Shown: one piece after another, positions 26,716-35,727 of the stretch | Layout of the letters: the number at the start of each line of letters is the position of its first letter | Position numbering within the stretch: the first letter of the stretch is position 1 | Source of the DNA: Schaalia hyovaginalis | Lineage (GTDB): Bacteria > Actinomycetota > Actinomycetes > Actinomycetales > Actinomycetaceae | DNA: 64,000 bases | Reading direction: 5' to 3' | NCBI RefSeq assembly: GCF_014208035.1 | Contig: NZ_JACHMK010000001.1 | Location: 992,001-1,056,000 of the forward strand | Translations under genes and position numbers: made by a program | Notes under the pieces: model-generated | Seen by the model: only the letters and a program-made list of their open reading frames with translations | Database searches by the model: none | Told to the model about the DNA's origin: nothing

Positions 26716-29700
26716 TCACACCCGCAGGGCGAGCGTCGATCCGCGCTCCCCCTTCCGGAAGACGCGGATCTGGTCGGGGATCTGACGGGCCATCTCATCG
26801 ACGTGGCTGATCACGCCGACCGTGCGCCCGGAATCGCGCAGGGCGTGCAACTGGGCCATGACGAGGTCGAGCGTCGCCGAATCGAGGGAGCCGAATCCCT
26901 CGTCGATGAACATCGTCCGCAGTTCGATGCCGCCCGCTTGGGACGCGACGACGTCCGCGAGGCCGAGGGCGAGCGCGAGCGAGGTGTAGAAGGTCTCGCC
27001 GCCCGACAGGGTCCGTGTCGCGCGCTCCTCCTCCGTCTCGTGGTCGAGGATCTTGAGCCCCAATCCCAGGCGCCTCGAACTCGTGCCGTCGTCCGCAGCG
27101 CCGATCAATTCGTAGCGCCCCGCGGAGATCGCGAGGAGGCGCGGATTCGCCGCCGCGAGAACCTCTTCGAGGCGGGAGATGAGGACCCAGGAGGCGAGCG
27201 GCGTCGCCATGAGATTCTCCTTGGAGGAGGCGTCCGCGATGCCCGCGAGACGCCGGATAGGGCCGGCCTCGGCGCGCGCGGCCTCGAGGTCGGCGCGCGC
27301 GGCCAGGAACTCGTCCAGGGCGCGCTGAGCGGAATCGGCGGCCTCCGAGAGCTTGCCGAACTCGATGCTCACCCGTTCCTGCAGGCCGCGCGCCTCGGCG
27401 AGCGCCGCTTGAAGGGGCGCCGTGTCCACGGGCTCCGCGTCGCGGATGTTTTGCAGCGGCTCGGAGGCGAGGGCCTCGCGGACCGCAGCGGATTCGGCCT
27501 CGAAGTTCGAGATCAGCGCTTCGAGCTCGGTGAGGCGTGGGGGATCGAGGACCCTGCTCCTGGCCTCGGCCCGGCCCTCCTCGGAATCGGCGAGGCCCAA
27601 AGACTCAAGAACGCGGGCCGCATCAGCCCTCGCGGTATCGCGCGCCTCGGCGCTGCGCGACCATTCGTCGATGGCCCCGTTCGCGCCTTCGAGCTGAGCG
27701 AGCACTCCCGACAGTCCCTCGTCGAGATCGCTGAGCGAGTCGAATCCCTCGTGAGCGGCGGCGCACCTCGCGGCGTCCTCGTCGATGCCCTCGCGGAGCG
27801 CCTGAAGGCGCGTGCGCTCTTCGACGAGGAGCTCGCTCACCGCTGAGAGCTCGGGGCGCAGCTTCTCGACCGCGTCGCGCCGGGATGCGAGCTCCTCGGC
27901 GATGCTGCTCAGACGCTCATCGATCGCGTTCAGACGCGCGGAGTCGGCCTCGGCGTCCGCCGCGAGTCGCGCGAGTTCCTCGGCCGGCGCTCCCGCGCGT
28001 TCCGAGGCCGATGCGGCTTCGCTCCTCGCCTCGGCCTCGCGGCGATTCGCTTCGCCGAGTGCGGCGTCCGCCTCATCGCGCGCATGGTCCAGGGCCTTGA
28101 GATCGGCTCTGGTGAGCAGCGCCGTGTCGATGGGGGCCGCGGGCGCCGGATGCGCAGTCGAACCGCAGACGGGACAGGCCTCGCCGTCTTCGAGCTCGGC
28201 GGCGAGCACGGCGCCCGTCTGCCGGAGCCAGGCCTCGTGGGCCTCGTGGGCGCGCGCCGCGGCCTCGCGAGAGGCGGTGCGGGCGGCGGCGCTACCCGCA
28301 GCGCATTCTTCTACGCGCTCGAGCAGGCCGGGGAGTGATTCCGCCGCCTGCACGCGCGGGGCGAGGCTCTTGAGGCGTTCGGGGGCGCCTTCAAGGCTCG
28401 TGCGCTCGAGTCGAAGGGCGCGCTCCCGGGCCTCGAGTTCAGCGAGCACCAGGGGGATCGATTCGAGTCCTTCGGCGATGCGGCGCCTCTCCTCTTCGCG
28501 TTTCACGATCAGCGCATCGAGTTCATCCGCCTGATCGCGGCGTGCGGCGAGCCCGGCTTCGAGTCCGAGGAGCTCGCGGATCGCGCTGCGGCGCTCGGTC
28601 CTTCGCAGGGATGACTCCCGTATCGTCCGACGCGCCGACTCCGCCCATGGGGCATCGGGAGCGCCCTCGGGAAGAAGCACCTCGGGGGCGAGGCGATGCG
28701 TTGCTTCGATCGCCTCGTCAAGAGCGGCGGCCGAACTCGCATGGCGCTCGCGGGCCCTCTCCTCGGCATCGAGCAGGGGCATGATCGGGGCGGCTGAACG
28801 CGAATGCGCGAGCGCCGCCCTCGCCGCGTTGACCCGCTCCGTCCTGCTCTCAAGCGCCTCCTTCTTCACCTCGAGCTCGGCGCGCCGGACGATCAGGGCG
28901 TTGAGGGCCTCAGCCGCACTGAGTGCGCCGCGGGCCCCGTCGAGGCGCTCCTGGGCTCGGGGGAGCTCGGCCCGCGCCGCGGCTTCGCGCTCCCTCGCGG
29001 ATCGCGCGACGCCGGCGGCCGCCCGGCGTGAGGGCTCGCCGTCCTGGGCGAGGGCGAGGCCGGCCTCAGGGGGCGCATCGTCCTCACCGCCCCCGGCCTG
29101 GGACATCACGTGGAGGAAGGCGTTGAGGCAGCGCGCTTCCGCATCGGCGACCAGGGCCTTCGAATTGCTTCCGGCGGCGACGAGATCGCGCTGCAGCTCC
29201 CTGTAGATGCGCGTGTCGAAGATATCGGAGAGCACCGCTTCACGGTCCTTCGAGGAGGCCGTCAAGAATTCTGCGAACTTCCCCTGGGGGAGGACCACCG
29301 TCTGGAGGAACTGCTCCTTGCTCAAGCCGACGAGGTCGCGAATCGCGGGGTCCACCTGGCGTGCACCGCGCTCGACGGCCCCGACCGTGCGGAAGCCGTC
29401 CTGCGCGTCCGGATCCTCCACGACCCTGACGAGGGTCACGGGCTCATTTCTGGGGCTCTTGCGGCCCTTCGGAATGTAGGAGGGGAAGCGGCGCACCTGA
29501 TAGATCCCCGAGGAGACCTCGAAGACGAGATCGACCTCGGAGTGCACGCTGGGCGCCGCGAGATCGGAGCGCAGCCGGTCCTTGGAGGAATCCTTCAGAC
29601 GCGCGACGTCGCCGTACAGGGCGAAGGTGATCGCATCGATGAGCGTCGACTTGCCGGCCCCCGTGGGCCCTTCCAGGAGGAAGAGGCCCGAATCGTCGAA

Positions 29701-29772
29701 AGCGGTGAAATCGATGACTTCAGTGCCGGCGAAGGGGCCGATCGCGGTGAAGGCGAGGCGGTGGAGCTTCAC
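26716..29772 (-). CDS. sbcC: exonuclease subunit SbcC
   Basis: A 1018-aa Rad50-like ATPase that with SbcD cleaves hairpins and processes double-strand DNA ends. Walker A is GPTGAGKST at residues 35-43. Two long coiled-coil arms rich in Ala, Glu and Arg flank the zinc hook CPVCG. The C-terminal lobe has the signature RTLSGGETFYTSLALALGLAD and the Walker B MFIDEGFGSLD. The GTG at 29770-29772 is preferred; its GTGA overlaps the sbcD stop. An upstream in-frame ATG at 29802 lies inside sbcD. The length is normal. Confidence 0.95.
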   Translation of the reverse strand: MKLHRLAFTAIGPFAGTEVIDFTAFDDSGLFLLEGPTGAGKSTLIDAITFALYGDVARLKDSSKDRLRSDLAAPSVHSEVDLVFEVSSGIYQVRRFPSYIPKGRKSPRNEPVTLVRVVEDPDAQDGFRTVGAVERGARQVDPAIRDLVGLSKEQFLQTVVLPQGKFAEFLTASSKDREAVLSDIFDTRIYRELQRDLVAAGSNSKALVADAEARCLNAFLHVMSQAGGGEDDAPPEAGLALAQDGEPSRRAAAGVARSAREREAAARAELPRAQERLDGARGALSAAEALNALIVRRAELEVKKEALESRTERVNAARAALAHSRSAAPIMPLLDAEERARERHASSAAALDEAIEATHRLAPEVLLPEGAPDAPWAESARRTIRESSLRRTERRSAIRELLGLEAGLAARRDQADELDALIVKREEERRRIAEGLESIPLVLAELEARERALRLERTSLEGAPERLKSLAPRVQAAESLPGLLERVEECAAGSAAARTASREAAARAHEAHEAWLRQTGAVLAAELEDGEACPVCGSTAHPAPAAPIDTALLTRADLKALDHARDEADAALGEANRREAEARSEAASASERAGAPAEELARLAADAEADSARLNAIDERLSSIAEELASRRDAVEKLRPELSAVSELLVEERTRLQALREGIDEDAARCAAAHEGFDSLSDLDEGLSGVLAQLEGANGAIDEWSRSAEARDTARADAARVLESLGLADSEEGRAEARSRVLDPPRLTELEALISNFEAESAAVREALASEPLQNIRDAEPVDTAPLQAALAEARGLQERVSIEFGKLSEAADSAQRALDEFLAARADLEAARAEAGPIRRLAGIADASSKENLMATPLASWVLISRLEEVLAAANPRLLAISAGRYELIGAADDGTSSRRLGLGLKILDHETEEERATRTLSGGETFYTSLALALGLADVVASQAGGIELRTMFIDEGFGSLDSATLDLVMAQLHALRDSGRTVGVISHVDEMARQIPDQIRVFRKGERGSTLALRV

Positions 29773-30977
29773 TTGGTCCTCCCGATGCGGATGCGGGCCC
29801 ACATGCCGTCGAGAACGGCGGCCTCTTCATCGTTGAGCGCACGCCCGCCGACCGTCGCGAAGAACTCGGAGGCGACCTCGGAGGGCTCCCGGTCGCTGCG
29901 AGCGGCTCGGGGGGCGCTCTGGGGATCGGCGGAGCCGAGGTGCTGGATGACGAGCGCATGGGGGTACACCTCGCGCAGACGCGCGATCATGTTCTCCGGC
30001 CGGGCGGCGTCGAGCACGCTGATCGAGCAGTAGGCGCGAGGCGCTTGAGGATCGGGGGAGGCCAGGAGGTCGTCCATGAATCCTTGGAGGCGGACGACCG
30101 GGCGATGCGCGCGAAGGGTGATGAGCTCGGGGGTCACGGGCGCGGAGCCTGTGTCGATGAGGACCATCGACTTGTCCGCGCCCGCCTCCGAGAACGAATA
30201 GGCGATCGGCGAGCCGGAGAAGCGGATCGGCATGGAGGCCCCGCGGATCTCCTGAGGACGATGGAGGTGACCCGCCGCGACGTAGACGACCCCGAGGTCG
30301 ACGGGCTCCTCGCCGCCGAGGGCGTCGAAGACGGCCGCGGGGACCGCGCATGCCCCGCCGACCTCGATGTCGCGCTCGGAATCCGAAGCGGTCCCCCCGG
30401 TGAGGAATGCGTGGACCATGAGGACCGCGGGCCGGGCATCGCCGAGGCCGCGACGCCGCACGAGATCGCATCGGACCCTGCGCAGGGCCGCGGACACGAC
30501 CGCCTCGTGGGAGCGCGGGAGCGGATCGGGCCGCTCCGATTCCGAGGACGGAGGATCGGCCAGGACATGGCGGACCAGGTCGGGTTCGAGATAGGGGATC
30601 GGGTAGACGAGGCAGCCGTCGTCCGGGTCCCCGCATTCGACCGCCGTGCCGATCGTCTCGGGGTCGGTCACGACGACGAGACGATCCGACAATAGCTTCG
30701 CGAAGAGCCCGAGCCTGGCCGGGCCGTCATGATTCCCCGAGGTGATGATGACCCTGGCACGCCCGGTGAGGCGCTCGAGAAGGGCGTTCGTCTGCGAGAT
30801 CGCCTCCACGGGAGGGACCGCGCGATCGAAGAGATCGCCGCTGATGAGCACGAGGTCGACCGCGCGCTCCTCGACGGCTTCGAGCAGCTGGGCGAAGAAG
30901 GCGTCAACGGATCGGGCGAGGTCGGCGCCGTGGAGGGTCCGACCGATGTGCCAATCCGAAGTGTGGAGAATCCGCAT
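29769..30977 (-). CDS. sbcD: exonuclease subunit SbcD
   Basis: A 402-aa Mre11-like metallophosphoesterase nuclease, partner of SbcC. Metal-binding motifs are HTSDWHIG (D8, H10), ISGDLFD, TSGNHD and the C-terminal GHLH. The ATG at 30977 starts at the conserved MRILHTSDWH. GACACT lies 6 nt upstream with no ribosome-binding site, consistent with a leaderless transcript. The stop overlaps the sbcC start by 4 nt, so the subunits are coupled. Confidence 0.95.
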   Translation of the reverse strand: MRILHTSDWHIGRTLHGADLARSVDAFFAQLLEAVEERAVDLVLISGDLFDRAVPPVEAISQTNALLERLTGRARVIITSGNHDGPARLGLFAKLLSDRLVVVTDPETIGTAVECGDPDDGCLVYPIPYLEPDLVRHVLADPPSSESERPDPLPRSHEAVVSAALRRVRCDLVRRRGLGDARPAVLMVHAFLTGGTASDSERDIEVGGACAVPAAVFDALGGEEPVDLGVVYVAAGHLHRPQEIRGASMPIRFSGSPIAYSFSEAGADKSMVLIDTGSAPVTPELITLRAHRPVVRLQGFMDDLLASPDPQAPRAYCSISVLDAARPENMIARLREVYPHALVIQHLGSADPQSAPRAARSDREPSEVASEFFATVGGRALNDEEAAVLDGMWARIRIGRTK

Positions 30978-30983
30978 GCCCCA

Positions 30984-30989
30984 AGTGTC
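30984..30989 (-). promoter_or_regulatory. leaderless-type -10 of sbcD
   Basis: GACACT on the minus strand ends 6 nt before the sbcD ATG. Confidence 0.45.
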
Positions 30990-31045
30990 GCCCAAGCCAT
31001 GGGCATTTGCCGCACCGCGCATGCGCCGGCCCGGCTGCAGCGCGC

Positions 31046-31858
31046 TCAGTCCTCCGCGCGCTCGCGCGAGGGCCAATCGAGGGCCGCGAGCACCTCGTCG
31101 TGCACGAGGCCGTTCGTCGCCAGCGCGCATCCGCCCCAGGGGCCGTCCTGGCCGTCCAAGGACGTGAAGCGCCCGCCGGCCTCGACGACGATCGGGACGA
31201 GCGCGGCCATGTCGTACACCTCGAGCTCGGGCTCCATCGCGCAATCGACCGCGCCCTCGGCGACCAGCATGTAGGACCAGAAATCCCCGTAGGCGCGAGT
31301 CCGCCAGAACGCCGACTGGAGCCTGAGGAACTGCGATCCGCGATCGGCGTGCAGCCACCCGTCGAGGGAGGAGTAGGAGAGCGAGGCGTCCTCGACCCTC
31401 GCGACGCCGGAGACCGAGATGCGCCTGCCCGTGAACAGGGAGGTGCCCGTCCAGGCGCCCTGCCCCTTCGCCGCCCACCAGCGGCGTTTGAGCGCCGGAG
31501 CCGAGACGACTCCGACGACGACTTCCCCGTTCTCCACCAGGGCGATGAGCGTCGCCCAGACCGGAACCCCGCGGACGAAGTTCTTGGTGGCGTCGATCGG
31601 ATCGATGATCCACTGGCGCGAGGAGCGCCCCGAAACGCCGCGCTCCTCACCGAGGATCGCGTCCCGCGAGCGCGCGTGCGACAACTGCTTGCGCAAGGCG
31701 TCCTCGACCGCGCGATCGGCGTCGGTCACGGGCGTGAGATCCGGTTTCGCCTCCACCACGAGGTCCGATGCGCCGAAGCGCGCGAGGGAGATGCTGTCGG
31801 CCTGGTCCGCCAGGACGTGGGCGAGCCGAAGATCGTCGTTGTACGGCGCGGTGTTCAT
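31046..31858 (-). CDS. hisN: histidinol-phosphatase, inositol monophosphatase type
   Basis: A 270-aa enzyme of the inositol monophosphatase superfamily, closest in pattern to actinobacterial HisN, which removes phosphate from L-histidinol phosphate. Metal ligands are seen in ILGEERG and in the core motif [12 protein letters not shown]; the distal motif is [14 protein letters not shown] with [12 protein letters not shown] substrate other than histidinol phosphate cannot be excluded. The ATG at 31858 has TAGCGT 6 nt upstream, a leaderless start. It lies upstream of sbcD in the same direction with its own stop 69 bp before the sbcD start. Confidence 0.85.
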   Translation of the reverse strand: MNTAPYNDDLRLAHVLADQADSISLARFGASDLVVEAKPDLTPVTDADRAVEDALRKQLSHARSRDAILGEERGVSGRSSRQWIIDPIDATKNFVRGVPVWATLIALVENGEVVVGVVSAPALKRRWWAAKGQGAWTGTSLFTGRRISVSGVARVEDASLSYSSLDGWLHADRGSQFLRLQSAFWRTRAYGDFWSYMLVAEGAVDCAMEPELEVYDMAALVPIVVEAGGRFTSLDGQDGPWGGCALATNGLVHDEVLAALDWPSRERAED

Positions 31859-31864
31859 GCCCTC

Positions 31865-31870
31865 ACGCTA
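31865..31870 (-). promoter_or_regulatory. leaderless-type -10 of hisN
   Basis: TAGCGT on the minus strand ends 6 nt before the hisN ATG; the same hexamer precedes the histidine kinase gene near 42.0 kb. Confidence 0.6.
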
Positions 31871-31994
31871 GCGCCTCCGGGCCCGCTGCCCTCGCGCAAG
31901 CGCCGATGACGCCGCAGATCGCGAGGAGCCGGAGCCGGATCGGCAAACGCTCGACGCGGCGGCCGACTGCCCGCGAAGGGCGCCGAGAAGGCGA

Positions 31995-32885
31995 TCACGG
32001 GCGGGCGAGGGCGGTCCGCTCACTTCCCCCCCTGTCCAGGGTGTCGCCCTCGTATCGGGCCATCACCTCGGTGATCGGGCCGTCGTGAACGAGGCTCCCG
32101 CCCTTGAGGTACAGGCCCCGCGTGCAGAAGCGCTTGAGGTCCTTCGCCGAGTGGGAGACGAGGAAGAGGGTGCAGCCCTGATCGAGGCGCTCCTGGATCC
32201 GCGCGTAGCACTTGTCCTTGAAGGCCTGGTCGCCGACGGCCAGGACCTCATCGACCATGAGGATCGGCGCGTCCAGGCTCGAGATCACGGAGAAGGCGAG
32301 ACGGACCTTCATCCCCGAGGAGTAGTGGCGGAAGGGCGTGTCGAGGAACTCCCCGACGCCGGAGAACTCGACGATCTCGTCGAATCGCTCCGCGATCTCC
32401 TTCGGGCTCATCCCGTGCAGGCCCGCGGACAAGGAGATGTTCTCCCTCCCGGTGAGCTCGGGGACGAAGCCCCCGGTGATCTCGATGAGCGGCGCGGTCG
32501 CCTCGCGCACCTCGATCGTGCCCTCGTCGGGGATCATGACGCCCGCGACGAGCTTGAGCAGCGTGGACTTGCCCGAGCCGTTGCGGCCGACCACGCCGAT
32601 GGCCTCCCCCGGTTCCACGGTGAAGGACACGTCGCGCAGGGGCTCGGATCCGCAGATCGCATAGGTGTAGTGGCGGTGGGCGTTCGTGAGGTTCGGCGAC
32701 CCCCACTTCCCGAAGCGTGAATAGCCGACGTCCTTGAACCCCGATCCGGCGTGCCACGCCTCGATGATCGTGTGATTCCCGTCGACGGGGAAGGAATCGA
32801 GGAGGACGAAGTAGTCGTTGACGATGATCGTCCCCGCCGATCCCATGAGCCAGGCGAGCCTGAGGGCGGACTTGCGATCCGACAT
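31995..32885 (-). CDS. fused ORF: glycerophosphotransferase fragment + Wzt/TagH-like ABC ATPase
   Basis: From an ATG at 32883-32885 the frame runs 296 codons. Residues 1 to ~81 are a piece of a CDP-glycerol glycerophosphotransferase (IIVNDYFVLLDSFPVDG, EAWHAGSGFKDVGYSRFG, HRHYTYAICGSE). At about residue 82 it switches into an ABC ATPase of the polysaccharide/teichoic acid exporter type: LRDVSFTVEPGEAIGVVG, Walker A GRNGSGKST (100-108), signature YSSGMKVRLAF and Walker B ILMVDEVLAVGD. The first ~40 residues of a normal TagH, including the A-loop, are missing. No permease gene is adjacent. I infer a deletion that joined two genes of a teichoic-acid operon, so the protein is probably not functional. 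Confidence 0.65.
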   Translation of the reverse strand: MSDRKSALRLAWLMGSAGTIIVNDYFVLLDSFPVDGNHTIIEAWHAGSGFKDVGYSRFGKWGSPNLTNAHRHYTYAICGSEPLRDVSFTVEPGEAIGVVGRNGSGKSTLLKLVAGVMIPDEGTIEVREATAPLIEITGGFVPELTGRENISLSAGLHGMSPKEIAERFDEIVEFSGVGEFLDTPFRHYSSGMKVRLAFSVISSLDAPILMVDEVLAVGDQAFKDKCYARIQERLDQGCTLFLVSHSAKDLKRFCTRGLYLKGGSLVHDGPITEVMARYEGDTLDRGGSERTALARP

Positions 32886-33637
32886 CGCCTCGGTGCGGAA
32901 GGAGTAGAGGAACTCGAAGCGCTCGTCGAGGTCCCGCTCGACATCCGGTCGCGGATCGTCCGCAGATTCCCCTGAAGGCCGGGGCGGGCCTCGGAGGCGA
33001 AGAGGATCGTCCCGCCCCGATCCGGGTGGAGCGCGATCGAGGCGCGATAGGCCGCGATGAGGCAGGAGCGCTTCACGGCCCTCCAGGCCCCGGCGGCGAA
33101 GAGCCCCGCCCTCGTCCGAAGCGCGGAGCCGGCGGGCGGGCGGACGAAGGAGAAGACGCGCAGGACGAACTCGGGTTCGAGCGCTCCGATCCCCGGTTCG
33201 ACCACGTAGGCGCGGCGGTTCGCATCGTGGAGGAAGGGCCGGGAGGCATCGTCGAGGGAGCCCAGCAGGGCGAAGTCGCATCCGACGCGGTGCCAGCCCT
33301 CGCCGTCGAAGGCCGCGATCCGTCACGTCGCATCCGGAAGGGGCTTGCGCTGCTCGAAGTTCGTCACATTGATCGTGAGGTGCCATGTATCGGGATCGAC
33401 CCGATGCGCTTCGACGGGGCGGAGGGCGTCGCACTCGCGTCGGAGGCCGAAAGCCGCAGGGGCGGCTTCCACGACCGGATCCACGTCCAGCTCGTCGTCC
33501 GGAGCGCGCGGAGCCTCGTCATGCGCCCGAGCCCGGGGCGCCATGCGGACGTCGATGCGCAGGAGGACGCGCTCCCAGGAGACGCCGACGACCTCGAAAC
33601 GGGAGGAGGCCAGGGGCGGGAGGACACGAGTAACCAT
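32643..33637 (-). pseudogene. broken CDP-glycerol glycerophosphotransferase (tagF-like)
   Basis: The remnant starts at ATG 33637 and carries the N-terminal domain of actinobacterial TagF/TarF-like enzymes (TWHLTINVTNFEQRKPLPDA). A TGA at 33323-33325 interrupts it where TGG would continue into RIAAFDGEGWHRVGCDFALL in the same frame. That frame goes on to TILFASEARPGLQGNLRTIR. Near 32941 one base is missing: the coding strand has GATGTCGAG where GATGGTCGAG would keep the frame into ERDLDERFEFLYSF. The rest of the catalytic domain is lost at about 32640, where the ABC ATPase sequence begins. One stop, one frameshift and one truncation mark it as decayed. Confidence 0.75.
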
Positions 33638-33679
33638 AGGAGCGAACAGGGCCCCTTCCCGACGACGGAACCTCCGGCG

Positions 33680-33685
33680 ATTATA
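33680..33685 (-). promoter_or_regulatory. -10 hexamer upstream of the tagF-like pseudogene
   Basis: A perfect TATAAT on the minus strand, about 42 bp before the old ATG at 33637. No good -35 is visible. The remnant may still be transcribed. Confidence 0.5.
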
Positions 33686-33807
33686 CGCGGGAGGGCCCCG
33701 CGCTCCCGGAAAGGGAAGCGATCACGGAACGGTTGCGAATCGGGGCGCACGTCCGAAAAACCGCGTTGTGCGACGAATCCGCGGCCCGAATGGATACTCA
33801 TGAACGC

Positions 33808-35625
33808 ATGACCCATGCTTCGATCGCGGCGGTCGTCGTTGCCTTCAACCGGGCCACGATGTTGCGCGACACGCTCGACGCGCTCGCGGCCCAGACACGG
33901 CGACTCGATGACGTCATCGTCGTCGATAACGCCTCCTCGGACGAGTCCGCCCAGGTCGCGCGCGGGCACCGCGTCGTCACCGACGTCGTGCCGATGGAGC
34001 GCAACATCGGCGGGGCCGGCGGTTTCGCCGTCGGAATCGCGCGGGCGATCGCGCGCGGCGCCGAATTCGTGTGGCTCATGGACGACGACACCGTCCCCTC
34101 GCCGACCGCCCTGGCGGAGCTGTGCCGCGCGCACAGGGACTACCCCGGTCAACCGGCGGTCCTCGCCTGCCGCGCCGATTGGATCGACGGCCGCGAGCAC
34201 CCCATGAACACGCTGCGCGAGCGCTTCCTCGTCGACCCGCTCCTGCGCCGGCGCGCGGCGATCGCGGGGGCCCGGCAGATCCGCACGGCCTCCTTCGTCG
34301 CGATCCTCATCGACGCGCGCGCGATTCGCGAGGAGGGCCTGCCCGTTGCCGATTACTTCCTCTGGAACGACGATTTCGAGTACACGGCGCGCCTGCTGCG
34401 CAGGCGCGTGGGGCTCTACGTCGATGCGGCCAGAGTCGAGCACCGGACGAACGCCTTCGCCAACTCCACGGACGTCGATCCGGGACCGCGCTTCGTCAAC
34501 GAGGTGCGCAACAAGGTCTGGGCCTTCACCCGCTCCAGGGCCTTCAGCCCGGTGGACACCCTCGTCTTCGGCCCGGCCACCGCCTTGCGGTGGATCCGGA
34601 TGATCGCGAAGTCCGCGCAGCGCCGCGAGAGGCTCCGCGACCTGCGCGAGGGGATCGTCAGGGGGTCGAGGACGCCCCGGCCGACCGCTGAGGTTCTCTG
34701 GAACACGCCCGTCGGCCGCCAGGCCGCGGTCCTCGAAGCGGGGGCCGCCACGCGGATCCCGCCGAGGAGGGCCCAGGGCCCCGTCGATTTCGCGGTCCTG
34801 CTGCCCGTGTGGGCGGGGGACGCCCCCGAGTACTTCGAGCGCTCCTTGCGATCGGTCGGCGCCGACCAGACGCGCAAGGCGTCCCTGCTCCTCATCGTGG
34901 CCGACGGGCCGGTCGACGCGAGGATTAACGAGATCCTGTCCGACTGCCAGTCGGGGGCGCGCGAGGATCTCACCGGGGGAGTCCCGGTCGAGGTCGTCCG
35001 CATCGCCGAGAACCGGGGGCTGGCGAACGCCCTCAACAAGGGCCTCGAAGCCTGCCCCTACGAGGTCGTCGCCCGAGTCGACGCCGACGACGTCTCCCTC
35101 CCGCATCGCTTCGCCATGCAGCTGCCGCTCATCGAGGAGGGGTTCGAACTCATCGGCTCGGCGATTGCCGAGTTCGACGCCGATGAGGCCGAGACCGGCC
35201 TGGTCCGGCGCATGCCGCTCGAAGCGCGCGAGATCCGCGAGACGATCACCGTGCGCGATCCCTTCAACCATCCGACCGTCGTCTACACGAAGAGCGCGGT
35301 CGCGAAGGCCGGGGGCTATGAGCACGTCGACCGCATGGAGGACTACTGGCTCTTCGCCCGAATGGTCTTAGGGGGCGCCGCGTGCTGCAACATCCAGCAG
35401 CCTCTCGTCCTCTACCGGATCGGCGACGGCGCCTACACGCGCCGCGGCGGGGCGTCCATGTTCCGATCCGAGATGGCGCTCCAGCGCCTCCTCGTGGAGC
35501 GCGGCCTCATCGGACCGCTGCGGTGGGCGCGCAACGTCGCGGTCCGCGGCGGCTACCGTCTGGTACCCGCGTCCCTTCGCAAGGCCCTGTATCAGAACGT
35601 CGGCAGGATCGTCTGGTTCCGGTAG
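33808..35625 (+). CDS. two-domain family 2 glycosyltransferase
   Basis: A ~605-aa protein with two separate GT-A domains. The first (about residues 1-310) resembles WbbL/GlfT-type enzymes: AAVVVAFNRATMLRDTLDAL, a NIGGAGGFAVGIARAI motif and the metal site WLMDDDTVPS. The second (about 320-605) starts with FAVLLPVWAGDAPEYFERSL and has VARVDADDVSLPHRFAMQ and YEHVDRMEDYWLF, like AmsE-type transferases. It could add two sugars in turn. The ATG at 33808 fits the family start; GATACT (33793-33798) is a candidate -10. An ATG at 33790 would add 6 residues. It is divergent from the broken teichoic-acid genes. Confidence 0.85.
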   Translation: MTHASIAAVVVAFNRATMLRDTLDALAAQTRRLDDVIVVDNASSDESAQVARGHRVVTDVVPMERNIGGAGGFAVGIARAIARGAEFVWLMDDDTVPSPTALAELCRAHRDYPGQPAVLACRADWIDGREHPMNTLRERFLVDPLLRRRAAIAGARQIRTASFVAILIDARAIREEGLPVADYFLWNDDFEYTARLLRRRVGLYVDAARVEHRTNAFANSTDVDPGPRFVNEVRNKVWAFTRSRAFSPVDTLVFGPATALRWIRMIAKSAQRRERLRDLREGIVRGSRTPRPTAEVLWNTPVGRQAAVLEAGAATRIPPRRAQGPVDFAVLLPVWAGDAPEYFERSLRSVGADQTRKASLLLIVADGPVDARINEILSDCQSGAREDLTGGVPVEVVRIAENRGLANALNKGLEACPYEVVARVDADDVSLPHRFAMQLPLIEEGFELIGSAIAEFDADEAETGLVRRMPLEAREIRETITVRDPFNHPTVVYTKSAVAKAGGYEHVDRMEDYWLFARMVLGGAACCNIQQPLVLYRIGDGAYTRRGGASMFRSEMALQRLLVERGLIGPLRWARNVAVRGGYRLVPASLRKALYQNVGRIVWFR

Positions 35626-35709
35626 AGCCCGTCGGCTTGAGCCCGTTCGGATCGGGGCCCGCCGGGTGATCGCGCCCCGCCGCCGGGATTCAGCGCCCGC
35701 AGCAGTGGG

Positions 35710-35723
35710 GCGCCCGCGGGCGC
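35710..35723. terminator. GC-rich palindrome between convergent genes
   Basis: GCGCCCGCGGGCGC is a perfect 14-bp palindrome between the glycosyltransferase stop and the rsgA stop. It could act as a weak bidirectional terminator; it lacks a T-tract. Confidence 0.35.
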
Positions 35724-35727
35724 GGGG

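Noticed and set aside
33688..33708. Terminator hairpin upstream of the glycosyltransferase
   Set aside because: CGGGAG/CTCCCG is only six base pairs around a 9-nt loop and lies within a promoter region, with no T-tract.
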